From positions 1 through 5,052 of the forward strand of contig WJJK01000377.1 in NCBI GenBank assembly GCA_014729705.1: a DNA stretch of 5,052 bases. Reading direction: 5' to 3'. Source of the stretch: Candidatus Altarchaeales archaeon (GTDB taxonomy: Archaea; Altiarchaeota; Altiarchaeia; IMC4; SCGC-AAA252-I15). How positions within the stretch are numbered: position 1 is the stretch's first letter; each line of letters opens with the position of its first letter. Under the pieces are notes generated by a model. It saw only the letters and a list, made by a program, of their open reading frames with translations, was not told the DNA's origin and ran no database searches. This document shows, piece after piece, positions 1-4,928 of the stretch. Made by a program: the position numbers and the translations under genes.

Positions 1-55
1 CCCCCCCACACATAGCCGACACAACCCAACGGAGTGTTTAGGTTAAGTGCGTAAT

Positions 56-400
56 TCAAAGTCTCCTCCCTCTTTTTCGCGCATAGGACTCAAGCGATTC
101 AAAAAGATCCTGATCAGCTCCTCTGGGTGTGAACATAATCCGTTTTTCTACGCCCCCCTCCTCGTATACTACCTCCACACCCCGGCTACTTTCTTCGGCT
201 GAAATAATCTTTTCAAGAAGAATCTGGCGGAACAATCCCTGAGTATGTATGCTGCCCCCCCAAAAAACCCCTAAATCACATAAAACCACGCCCACAGGCT
301 CTCCCACTAAATTTTTGTTGTCATCTACCTCACATTCAAAGGTGTGAAACCCCTCCGAGCAAGCCAGTTCATCCCATAAACTATCTATATCAAAAACCAT
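56..400 (-). CDS. Small soluble protein of unknown function, downstream of archaellin-like gene
   Basis: I do not recognise this 114-residue protein. It is acidic in its N-terminal third and ends in a basic tail (RKRGRRL). It has no signal peptide, membrane segment or metal-binding cysteine set; its only cysteines are at 14, 23 and 41. Residues 35-51 and 74-92 look like beta strands and 96-110 like a helix. That strand-strand-helix ending is faintly reminiscent of PH-like folds, but this is only an impression. The ATG at 398-400 lies 21 bases after the stop of the archaellin-like gene on the same strand, so the two are probably co-transcribed. There is no Shine-Dalgarno sequence before this ATG. 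Coding status rests on the full-length open frame, normal amino-acid composition and tight spacing. Confidence 0.65.
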   Translation of the reverse strand: MVFDIDSLWDELACSEGFHTFECEVDDNKNLVGEPVGVVLCDLGVFWGGSIHTQGLFRQILLEKIISAEESSRGVEVVYEEGGVEKRIMFTPRGADQDLFESLESYARKRGRRL

Positions 401-421
401 TTTCTTTTACGGAATTGATTC

Positions 422-1003
422 TTACTGGGTTGGCCAAAGAATCATGTTTTTCTTCAGAATCCGCTCGGGGATGTTCACTTCCACGACAGTAGTTAAACCC
501 CTGTTAGGGCTTATAGTGAACCTGCCGTTAACATCCTCAACCCCTGAAATAGGGTTGCTGTATATTATTTCAGCCATATCCCCCACAGAGAAGTAATCCT
601 GCTCCCACTTAAAGCCCCGCCTAGTGTATGTTACGGTGTACGTACACTGCGGATCCTTTGGGTTAGGCCCATAAGTCATTGTGCAGTTGACAACATCACT
701 TGAAGATATTATGGTGGTTTCATTGAAATGTATGGTGGGGTTCTTCTCCCCGGAACGAATCACGAAAATCAGTTTATCGATCTTCCTATCGCCGTTGTTG
801 TCCCTGCCCCTGACGTATTCAACTATAACTGGGTGGCCTATCCTCTCGTCAGTATTCTCCCTCTCAGGCAGCTTCTTATCCAATTCCTGGGTGGTCTGCA
901 TCAAAGCAAAAACAATAAACAAACTCCCTAAAACAACAGCCACGAAAACAATCATAACGCTGAAGCCCATCAAACCCTCATTGGAGTCAAACACCCTAGA
1001 CAT
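422..1003 (-). CDS. Archaellin-like (FlaB-type) surface filament subunit
   Basis: This 193-residue protein has the architecture of an archaellin, the filament subunit of the archaeal motility organelle, or of a close type IV pilin-like relative. A short N-terminus ending in N-E-G (8-10) is followed by LMGFSVMIVFVAVVLGSLFI (11-30), which aligns well with the archaellin pattern G-x-x-G-x-x-T-L-I-V-F-I-A-M-V-L. Prearchaellin peptidase would cut after Gly10. The rest is a beta-rich outer domain ending in a G-D-x-A-E-I-I-Y strand (141-148), ISPNRGLTTVVEVNIP (164-179) and a basic tail; length and ending fit archaellins. Asn94 (NET) and Asn106 (NCT) are N-glycosylation sequons, Cys107 and Cys120 could form a disulfide, and D68-N-N-G-D-R-K-I-D76 resembles a calcium loop. 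Odd points: an acidic residue at -2 of the cleavage site, and no other archaellum genes nearby. ATG at 1003 is chosen; an in-frame GTG lies immediately before it (1006). Confidence 0.72.
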   Translation of the reverse strand: MSRVFDSNEGLMGFSVMIVFVAVVLGSLFIVFALMQTTQELDKKLPERENTDERIGHPVIVEYVRGRDNNGDRKIDKLIFVIRSGEKNPTIHFNETTIISSSDVVNCTMTYGPNPKDPQCTYTVTYTRRGFKWEQDYFSVGDMAEIIYSNPISGVEDVNGRFTISPNRGLTTVVEVNIPERILKKNMILWPTQ

Positions 1004-1025
1004 CACAAATACATTAGGATTAACG

Positions 1026-1035
1026 TTTATTAATA
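1026..1035 (-). promoter_or_regulatory. TATA box for archaellin-like gene
   Basis: On the minus strand this reads TATTAATAAA, centred about 26 bases before the GTG/ATG pair at 1006/1003. That spacing predicts a leaderless or nearly leaderless mRNA, in keeping with the lack of a Shine-Dalgarno sequence. The TATATA at 1052-1057 could serve the same gene with a leader of about 24 bases. Confidence 0.45.
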
Positions 1036-1050
1036 GGATGCTGTGGAGGG

Positions 1051-1060
1051 CTATATACTT
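1051..1060 (+). promoter_or_regulatory. TATA box for the histidine kinase operon (self-complementary core)
   Basis: CTATATACTT lies about 27-32 bases before the kinase ATG at 1084. Transcription should therefore begin at or within a few bases of the start codon, giving a leaderless mRNA; there is no Shine-Dalgarno sequence before this ATG. The TATATA core reads the same on both strands and lies in a short divergent intergenic region, so it might also direct transcription leftward into the archaellin-like gene. Confidence 0.5.
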
Positions 1061-1083
1061 TTGAACCTCAATAATTAAACTGT

Positions 1084-1998
1084 ATGGATGAAAACGAAGC
1101 CCGCATAAGGGAGGACCGCAAAGCCTTGCGCCAACTGTTAAGTCAATCGGAATCTGCGAGATCCGAACTACTATCTAAGACCTCCAGCCTTGAATCCAAG
1201 ACTCATAGGATAGAGAGCTTCAAGAAAGAGGCGCTTGAAATTCTCCAGGACCTCAAAAACCAAAGACAGCAACTGGAATCCGCATACGGAAAACTAACGG
1301 AGCTTGAGAACATGAAAGACGAGTTCATATCCATCACAACCCATGAGCTTAAGACACCGCTAACACCCATTAAACTCCAAACCCAGATGTGGCTTTCAGG
1401 ATTATACGGACCCCTCGATGAACGCCAACAAAAGAGCATGAAAATAATGCTTAGAAACACCGAGAGACTGCTTCACCTAATAGACGATCTGATGACACTC
1501 GCCAAACTAAACGCCCATAAACTCAAATTCGAATTCCAAGACCTCGACATAAACCAATTAATAACGGACGTAGTAACAGACATGAAGGAGCAGGCTGAGG
1601 AAAAAAACATTTACCTCAAATACGAAGTATCCGAAAAACCATTACTCATCCACGCAGACCCCCAACGAATCATGCAAGTAATAGTAGACCTAACCAACAA
1701 CGCAATCAAGTTCACAGACGAGGGGGGCGTCACAATCAAAGCCAAGCAACAGAGGGGATACGTCATAATATCCGTCCAAGACACAGGCATAGGATTACCC
1801 CAAAACGACCTAGACAACATATTCAAAAGATTCTATCAATCCGACCACGGAATCACGCGAACCCGCGGAGGCTCAGGATTAGGACTTGCAATAGTCAAAA
1901 GCATCCTAACCCGACACGGATCCCGCATCTGGGTGGAAAGCAAAAAGGGGCGGGGCACAACCTTTTATTTTTCGTTTCCAAAAATACATGGAGGATAA
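1084..1998 (+). CDS. Soluble sensor histidine kinase (coiled coil + HisKA + HATPase_c)
   Basis: This 304-residue kinase would autophosphorylate on a histidine and pass the phosphate to a response regulator, most likely the one encoded next. Residues 1-77 are charged and heptad-like, predicting a long coiled coil. The HisKA domain follows, with the H-box T-T-H-E-L-K-T-P-L and phospho-acceptor His87. The ATPase domain has all its boxes: N box DLTNNAIKFT (Asn206), G1 D-T-G-I-G (233-237), F box IFKRF (246-250) and G2 GGSGLGLAI (262-270). No transmembrane segment, PAS, GAF or other sensor domain is visible, so the protein is cytosolic and any signal must come through the coiled coil or a partner. 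The ATG sits at the predicted transcription start, so translation is probably leaderless. The gene ends 6 bases before the regulator. Confidence 0.95.
   Translation: MDENEARIREDRKALRQLLSQSESARSELLSKTSSLESKTHRIESFKKEALEILQDLKNQRQQLESAYGKLTELENMKDEFISITTHELKTPLTPIKLQTQMWLSGLYGPLDERQQKSMKIMLRNTERLLHLIDDLMTLAKLNAHKLKFEFQDLDINQLITDVVTDMKEQAEEKNIYLKYEVSEKPLLIHADPQRIMQVIVDLTNNAIKFTDEGGVTIKAKQQRGYVIISVQDTGIGLPQNDLDNIFKRFYQSDHGITRTRGGSGLGLAIVKSILTRHGSRIWVESKKGRGTTFYFSFPKIHGG
1990..1994 (+). promoter_or_regulatory. Shine-Dalgarno site of the response regulator gene
   Basis: GGAGG lies inside the last two sense codons (Gly-Gly) of the kinase gene, 10 bases before the regulator ATG at 2005. The overlap suggests translational coupling between kinase and regulator, unlike the leaderless first gene of the operon. 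Confidence 0.65.
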
Positions 1999-2004
1999 AA
2001 AAAC

Positions 2005-2376
2005 ATGAGCCAAAAAATACTGGTAGTAGACGATGAAGCCGACATCAGAAACTCCGTTAAAACCCTTCTTGAGGCAATGGAATACGAGGTCCGGGAAGCA
2101 GAAGACGGGGAAACCTGCCTCAAAACCCTTGAGGAATACCACCCCAACCTAATATTGATGGATTTCTTCATGCCCAAAGTGAGCGGCAGGGAGACCATAA
2201 AAAAAATACGGGAGAAACCCGAAAACCAGGACATAAAAATAATTTTCCTAACTGTCGCGGAATTCAGGGGCGAAGAATACATGCAGGAATTCGAAGACCT
2301 AAAAATAGACGACTACATACAAAAACCCATAGACACACAAGAACTCTTATCCCGAGTGAAACAGACACTACAATAA
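2005..2376 (+). CDS. Single-domain (CheY-like) response regulator
   Basis: This 123-residue protein is a receiver domain and nothing else. The acidic pocket is D9-D10-E11, the phospho-acceptor is Asp53 in L-M-D-F-F-M-P, the switch threonine is Thr83 and the conserved lysine is Lys107 in Q-K-P. All catalytic positions are present, so it should accept phosphate from the kinase encoded 6 bases upstream. It has no DNA-binding or enzymatic output domain, so it must act by binding another protein, as CheY does, or relay the phosphate onward. The neighbouring RecA-like protein is the obvious candidate partner, from gene order only. Confidence 0.95.
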   Translation: MSQKILVVDDEADIRNSVKTLLEAMEYEVREAEDGETCLKTLEEYHPNLILMDFFMPKVSGRETIKKIREKPENQDIKIIFLTVAEFRGEEYMQEFEDLKIDDYIQKPIDTQELLSRVKQTLQ

Positions 2377-2389
2377 AAAAAAGGGGAAG

Positions 2390-3064
2390 ATGGCGTTAGA
2401 CAAAGTTCAATGGGCTCACACAAACAACAAAACCATCGAGGCCATTAAGTTCGGAGACCTTGATCCAGCGTGCACAGCCAAAATCACTCAAGCCTCTGAA
2501 ACCAAAAAAATAGTTTTCATGGCCATACCCTCCTTCTCATACAAGGAATGGATTCTTAAAACCACCCAGCTTCTCACAGAAAAAAACCACCGCATAGGAT
2601 ACGTCACATTCGTTTGGTCGCCTGAACTTCTCACCAAGGATTTCGAGGAATTCAACCGAAAAAACCCAGACAAAATACGCCAAGAAAAAATATTTTTCAT
2701 AGACGGAACCAGGAAAAAAAACCCACCCCAAAAAGGCCTACTCTCAAGACTAGGTTTAGGAGGGGAAAAAGACAGCCTAAACCGCATCTATTTAGAGTCA
2801 TTCAAAAACGCCCAAACCCTCTCAAACGAAGTAATAACCTCCCTCAAAGACGACGTAGTAGACATAGCCTTAATAGACACACTCGCCATGTTATCCTACT
2901 ACTGGGGAGACAACATGCAGGTACTGAGATTCGCCCACAACCTAATACACTCACTTCTAGACAAAAAAATAAGGGCGGTATTCCCCTTCCCCATCGAAAC
3001 ATCAAGCATAGAGCTTGCCCGAGACCTGCAGATGTTCGCTGAATCCGTGATAATAATCAAATAA
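2390..3064 (+). CDS. RecA/KaiC-fold protein with degenerate P-loop (DUF835-like)
   Basis: This 224-residue protein has the strand order of a RecA/KaiC-type ATPase core but lacks the key binding loop. Strand KKIVFMAIP (39-47) runs into SFSYKEW where a Walker A GxxxxGK[ST] would be expected, and no such motif occurs anywhere. The segment HRIGYVTFVWSPELLTKDFE (67-86) is typical of the second strand and helix. FFIDG (102-106) and DIALIDTLAML (158-168, Asp163 at the Walker B position) follow, then VIIIK ends the fold. Small archaeal proteins of this kind, often placed with DUF835, are frequently found beside histidine kinases. The start is supported by GGGG at 2383-2386. The gene lies 13 bases after the regulator and ends in an 8-base convergent overlap with the next gene. 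A role as output or scaffold of the phosphorelay is inferred; archaellum protein FlaH is a distant fold relative, but its nucleotide site is not conserved here. Confidence 0.72.
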   Translation: MALDKVQWAHTNNKTIEAIKFGDLDPACTAKITQASETKKIVFMAIPSFSYKEWILKTTQLLTEKNHRIGYVTFVWSPELLTKDFEEFNRKNPDKIRQEKIFFIDGTRKKNPPQKGLLSRLGLGGEKDSLNRIYLESFKNAQTLSNEVITSLKDDVVDIALIDTLAMLSYYWGDNMQVLRFAHNLIHSLLDKKIRAVFPFPIETSSIELARDLQMFAESVIIIK

Positions 3065-3755
3065 GAAGCGGATACTCCGCCACATCCTCCCGGCCATCAA
3101 CCATAGATCTTCTTTTAATAAACCCCTTCCTCTTAGCCTCAACCCTGGCTTCAGCTGCAGACATCCCCTCCGGAATCTCCAACTCACGTATCTCAAACAA
3201 ATAATCAACCTCAGCCTCCCTGAAACCCGGTTTCTCCTCGAAAAAAACCTCCTCAACAAAACCCTCTAACGCCTCAAGTGGCAGCGTCGCGGAAACAAAA
3301 TCCGTCTTCCTTTTCTTACCCGGCTTAGGCGGCTTCTTGCCGCACTTAATCCTGGCTGAAACTTTTTCTCTGGGAACCAAACTCAATAAAACAAAAACAT
3401 CCTCAAGCCCCCCATAAACCCGCCTTAAAACCGCGGCGGGAACCTCGCCCCTGATTTTCACCTGAAAAAAACCCTTCTTACTCGAATCCTTATACTCCAA
3501 ACCCAATTCATCCAAAACAGGTCTAAAATCCCTTTTACCATAAATTCCTCCATCAACCTTGAAATCACAGTCAACATCAGATACAACTAAATCCCCTAAA
3601 TAAGTCGCCCACTCATAACTAGCCTTAACCTTAACATCCTTTTTCACCTTACAACACAAAAAAGGACCCTCAAACTCCCCCCTACTGTATCGAACGAAAA
3701 AATCATGAACCCAAGTAGAAGGCTCACCCACACACAAACTCTTAAGATAATGCAT
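3057..3755 (-). CDS. Archaeal protein of unknown function
   Basis: This 232-residue protein cannot be assigned a function from the sequence. It begins MHYLKSLCVGEPSTWVHDFF and continues with VRYSRGEFEGP (21-31), a charged aromatic pattern that looks like a conserved family signature. Strand-rich stretches follow (CCKVKKDVKVKASYEW, 34-49; FFQVKIRGEVP, 96-106). A basic linker GKKPPKPGKKRK (139-150) separates this from an acidic C-terminal half. There is no signal peptide or membrane segment. A perfect Shine-Dalgarno match, GAGGTGAT (3766-3773), ends 10 bases before the ATG at 3755 and settles the start; an in-frame ATG 20 codons upstream would add a spurious hydrophobic leader. On the coding strand G far exceeds C (by hand, 38 to 6 over positions 3541-3660), which follows the regional strand skew. 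A nucleic-acid-binding role is possible from the basic linker, but unsupported otherwise. Confidence 0.75.
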   Translation of the reverse strand: MHYLKSLCVGEPSTWVHDFFVRYSRGEFEGPFLCCKVKKDVKVKASYEWATYLGDLVVSDVDCDFKVDGGIYGKRDFRPVLDELGLEYKDSSKKGFFQVKIRGEVPAAVLRRVYGGLEDVFVLLSLVPREKVSARIKCGKKPPKPGKKRKTDFVSATLPLEALEGFVEEVFFEEKPGFREAEVDYLFEIRELEIPEGMSAAEARVEAKRKGFIKRRSMVDGREDVAEYPLLI

Positions 3756-3765
3756 GTCAAATAAT

Positions 3766-3773
3766 ATCACCTC
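3766..3773 (-). promoter_or_regulatory. Shine-Dalgarno site deciding the start at 3755
   Basis: GAGGTGAT on the minus strand is an eight-base match to the complement of the usual archaeal 16S rRNA 3' end (AUCACCUC). It lies 10 bases before the ATG at 3755 and rules strongly against the longer in-frame start at 3815, which would place this site inside the coding sequence. Confidence 0.8.
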
Positions 3774-3796
3774 AACAAAAATAAATAAAAAAAAAG

Positions 3797-4297
3797 ATGC
3801 TAGCCGAAGCAACACAAATACAACTATACGGACTCATCTTCCTATTCGGTTCCTACACAGTATCAAGCCTATCGGATCTTAGACGCCTAGCAGCCCAAAC
3901 CGACTTCGCCGAAGTCTGGGGACTATACACCGCAATATTCTTCCTAATAGACGCAGCACAAGCAGCAGCCCAAACCGAAACAATAACCTACCTCACAATA
4001 AAATGGATGCTCATACTAGCCTTCGCAGCAGCAACCGCAAGCACCCGAATCTACATAAGACTATCCCTTATGGACGTAACAGCCATAACAGCCTTATGCG
4101 CAACACTACCCCCCATACAAACAATAACCGCAATCATACTAATTGCCGCCCTAAACGAAATACTCACACCCATACTAAAATCCCTAGCGCAAACCGGCGC
4201 CTACCCCTTCCTACCTATAGTCTGGAGCACAAACCTACTGTTAATAACAATAAACCTACTGCAAATACCCCAAACCCTAACACCCCTAATCACCTAA
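3797..4297 (+). CDS. Multi-pass membrane protein, possible degenerate A24 (prepilin peptidase-like) relative
   Basis: This 166-residue protein is strongly hydrophobic, with about five membrane segments (roughly 8-24, 42-58, 64-82, 91-118 and 136-157). After the first segment comes S-L-S-D27-L-R-R-L, like the first catalytic aspartate region of type IV prepilin and prearchaellin peptidases. A second aspartate, D93 in L-S-L-M-D-V, sits where the GxGD motif would be. The 66-residue spacing suits that family, but the glycines of GxGD are missing and the protein is shorter than FlaK-type enzymes (about 230). It may be an inactive relative or an unrelated membrane protein. No Shine-Dalgarno site precedes the ATG; AATAATAT at 3760-3767 could be a TATA box giving a very short leader. 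It is divergent from the unknown gene on its left. Codons are extremely rich in A and C (ATA, CTA, ACA), following the regional strand skew. Confidence 0.65.
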   Translation: MLAEATQIQLYGLIFLFGSYTVSSLSDLRRLAAQTDFAEVWGLYTAIFFLIDAAQAAAQTETITYLTIKWMLILAFAAATASTRIYIRLSLMDVTAITALCATLPPIQTITAIILIAALNEILTPILKSLAQTGAYPFLPIVWSTNLLLITINLLQIPQTLTPLIT

Positions 4298-4311
4298 AAA
4301 ACCAAAAACAA

Positions 4312-4318
4312 TATAAAA
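4312..4318 (+). promoter_or_regulatory. TATA-box candidate upstream of the RNA region
   Basis: TATAAAA lies 15 bases after the membrane-protein stop, in a G-poor spacer. It predicts transcription from about 4338-4342, upstream of the structured RNA candidate and tRNA-Trp. No TATA-like sequence lies at the expected position (about 4472, which is C-rich) for direct initiation at the tRNA, so the tRNA probably comes from an upstream promoter such as this one. Confidence 0.35.
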
Positions 4319-4348
4319 CCACAAAACACCTATTACTACAAACCAAGA

Positions 4349-4369
4349 TTTTTATGCGAAGCGTAAAAA
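4349..4369. repeat. Near-perfect 21-base hairpin with GCGAAGC core
   Basis: TTTTTATGC (4349-4357) pairs with GCGTAAAAA (4361-4369) around a GAA loop: nine pairs, one of them T-G. The core GCGAAGC is known as an exceptionally stable DNA mini-hairpin. As RNA it could end the upstream transcript (T5 tract). As DNA, TTTTTATG could be a TATA element for the RNA genes that follow, or the palindrome could be an operator. The sequence does not decide between these. Confidence 0.45.
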
Positions 4370-4403
4370 AACTTGACCTAAAAAACCAAAAACCACAACA
4401 AAA

Positions 4404-4482
4404 GCGATTGTGGGGATAAGCGTGGGTCGGAGTTTCCCGACAGGAAAAAGACGGGATTCGCTGAAGCTCACCCCCCCTACAA
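4404..4482 (+). ncRNA. Candidate structured RNA upstream of tRNA-Trp
   Basis: A G-bearing island in an otherwise G-poor A/C-rich spacer folds into a closed structure. TTGTGGGG (4408-4415) pairs with CCCC-T-ACAA (4474-4482, one bulged T), and GTGGG (4422-4426) pairs with CTCAC (4467-4471, one G-U). Inside, two hairpins compete for the same CCCG: GTCGG/CCGAC (4426-4430 with 4437-4441) and TCCCG/CGGGA (4435-4439 with 4452-4456). A further AGCG/CGCT pairing (4419-4422 with 4459-4462) is compatible with the second. There is no open frame of note. An ACA follows the outer stem, as in H/ACA guides, but the pocket is not convincing. I recognise no known family; co-transcription with the tRNA is likely, given the lack of a separate tRNA promoter. 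Confidence 0.4.
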
Positions 4483-4535
4483 CAAACAAAAACCAAAGGG
4501 GTTGTGGGGTAACCTGGCATCCTAGCAGGCTCCAG

Positions 4536-4731
4536 CGGAACCCCTTTTCTTTTAGAAAAAGAAAAGGCGTTTCATCCCCAAAAGAAAACTAATCAACAAG
4601 AAAACGGGGAAAAAACCTAAACAAAAATAAACTGGAGCGCAGAGCAGCCCATAAAAAAAGCTGTGATGAAGACAAAAAAACAGGTCAAAGGCTAAACTGC
4701 CTGAAACAAAAAAAAACCGGGATCCGGAGTG
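4536..4731 (+). ncRNA. tRNA-Trp intron with candidate box C/D guide elements
   Basis: In many Euryarchaeota the tRNA-Trp intron is itself a box C/D guide RNA directing 2'-O-methylation of C34 and position 39. This intron contains a perfect C-type box GTGATGA (4663-4669) and a D box CTGA (4701-4704). It also contains CTGGAGC (4632-4638), complementary to the anticodon-loop segment 4529-4535. C34 pairs with G4635, exactly five bases before a D-like CAGA (4640-4643), as the D-plus-five rule requires. CAGGTCA (4681-4687) is complementary to the 3' exon around position 39, but no D box is at the right distance. Box order is not canonical on the linear RNA, since no C box precedes the C34 guide. 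At 196 bases the intron is long for an archaeal tRNA. A guide role is likely but the assignment is incomplete. Confidence 0.55.
4543..4567 (+). repeat. Perfect 11-bp hairpin at the 5' end of the tRNA intron
   Basis: CCTTTTCTTTT (4543-4553) is followed by AGA and its exact complement AAAAGAAAAGG (4557-4567). It begins at the base of the bulge-helix-bulge flanking helix and may stack on it or hold the intron arm open for the splicing endonuclease. Confidence 0.6.
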
Positions 4732-4772
4732 ACCTGCCGATGGGGGTTCAAATCCCTCCAACCCCACTGTCA

Positions 4773-4835
4773 CGCCCAGTGGATATGCGGGAGCCAGATT
4801 CGCTTCCGCTCACTGGCTCATAAAAATACTGGGTG
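4773..4835. repeat. Nested inverted repeats in the tRNA-hcp intergenic region
   Basis: CGCCCAGT (4773-4780) pairs with ACTGGGTG (4828-4835, one G-T). Inside it, GAGCCAG (4791-4797) pairs with CTGGCTC (4813-4819). An alternative, GCGGGAG (4787-4793) with CTTCCGC (4803-4809, one G-T), excludes that inner stem. It lies just after tRNA-Trp and before the convergent hcp gene. The reverse strand ends in a T5 tract (4822-4826), so one role could be hcp transcript termination. Confidence 0.5.
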
Positions 4836-4928
4836 AAGGTTTTGTATATGATTAATTTATTCAACAGCGACCCTGATGTCTACATAAAAATTTTTTTTTG
4901 GTTTTTAGGGGGTTCTCCCAGTATTTTT
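4822..4928. repeat. 12-base inverted repeat AAAAATACTGGG / CCCAGTATTTTT
   Basis: AAAAATACTGGG (4822-4833) and its exact reverse complement (4917-4928) are 83 bases apart; the second copy lies inside the hcp reading frame. Between them is AT-rich DNA (TTTGTATATGATTAATTTATT, read 4841-4860). It may be chance, or part of a protein-binding array together with CCCAGT at 4775-4780. Confidence 0.4.

Larger units (their letters stand above)
4498..4766 (+). tRNA. tRNA-Trp (CCA anticodon), interrupted by a 196-base intron
   Basis: The exons are 4498-4535 and 4732-4766. Acceptor GGGGTTG (4498-4504) pairs perfectly with CAACCCC (4759-4765), with discriminator A4766. The D arm carries A14 and G18-G19. 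The anticodon stem GCAGG (4525-4529) pairs perfectly with CCTGC (4733-4737). The loop C-T-C-C-A-G before the intron puts CCA at 34-36 (4532-4534), which is tryptophan. The T arm is GGGGG, TTCAAAT, CCCTC (4742-4758). The splice junctions form a canonical bulge-helix-bulge: the central helix is CTCC (4530-4533) with GGAG (4726-4729), and the three-base bulges are AGC (4534-4536) and TGA (4730-4732), each cut after the second base. The flanking intron helix is GGA with TCC, extended by CCC/GGG past one mismatch. The 3' CCA is not encoded. The intron sits at 37/38, the usual place in archaeal tRNA-Trp. Confidence 0.95.

Noticed and set aside
1..55. Another gene or a C-tract element at the left edge
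   Set aside because: The 55 bases hold a C7 run and no supported start, promoter or RNA fold; too little is visible to call anything.
681..1064. Plus-strand open frames antisense to the archaellin-like gene (681-1064 and 728-931)
   Set aside because: They shadow a gene with clear archaellin features; no promoter, ribosome site or recognisable protein supports them.
2505..2560. Walker A motif in the RecA-like protein
   Set aside because: The expected loop reads IPSFSYKEW; there is no GxxxxGK[ST] anywhere in the protein, so active ATP hydrolysis cannot be claimed.
3756..3815. 20-codon N-terminal extension of the unknown minus-strand gene
   Set aside because: The Shine-Dalgarno sequence at 3766-3773 lies inside it, directly before the ATG at 3755, and the extension overlaps the start of the divergent gene.
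4003..4419. Plus-strand open frame rich in Asn, Thr, Pro and Lys
   Set aside because: It is the shifted-frame reading of A/C-rich DNA inside the membrane-protein gene and the spacer, with no start signal or family features.
4404..4482. A second tRNA, because GATTGTGGGGATAAGC resembles the start of tRNA-Trp
   Set aside because: No matching acceptor 3' half, no T arm with TTCAAAT, and no anticodon arm can be placed.
4681..4704. Guide for methylation at tRNA position 39 (CAGGTCA with the CTGA box)
   Set aside because: The complementarity is real, but the D box is 17 bases from the base pairing with position 39 instead of 5, and position 39 is C here rather than the usual U.
4552..4773. Minus-strand open frame containing GLEGFEPPSAG
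   Set aside because: This peptide is the antisense translation of the tRNA T arm and is a common false protein; it overlaps the tRNA-Trp 3' exon and intron.
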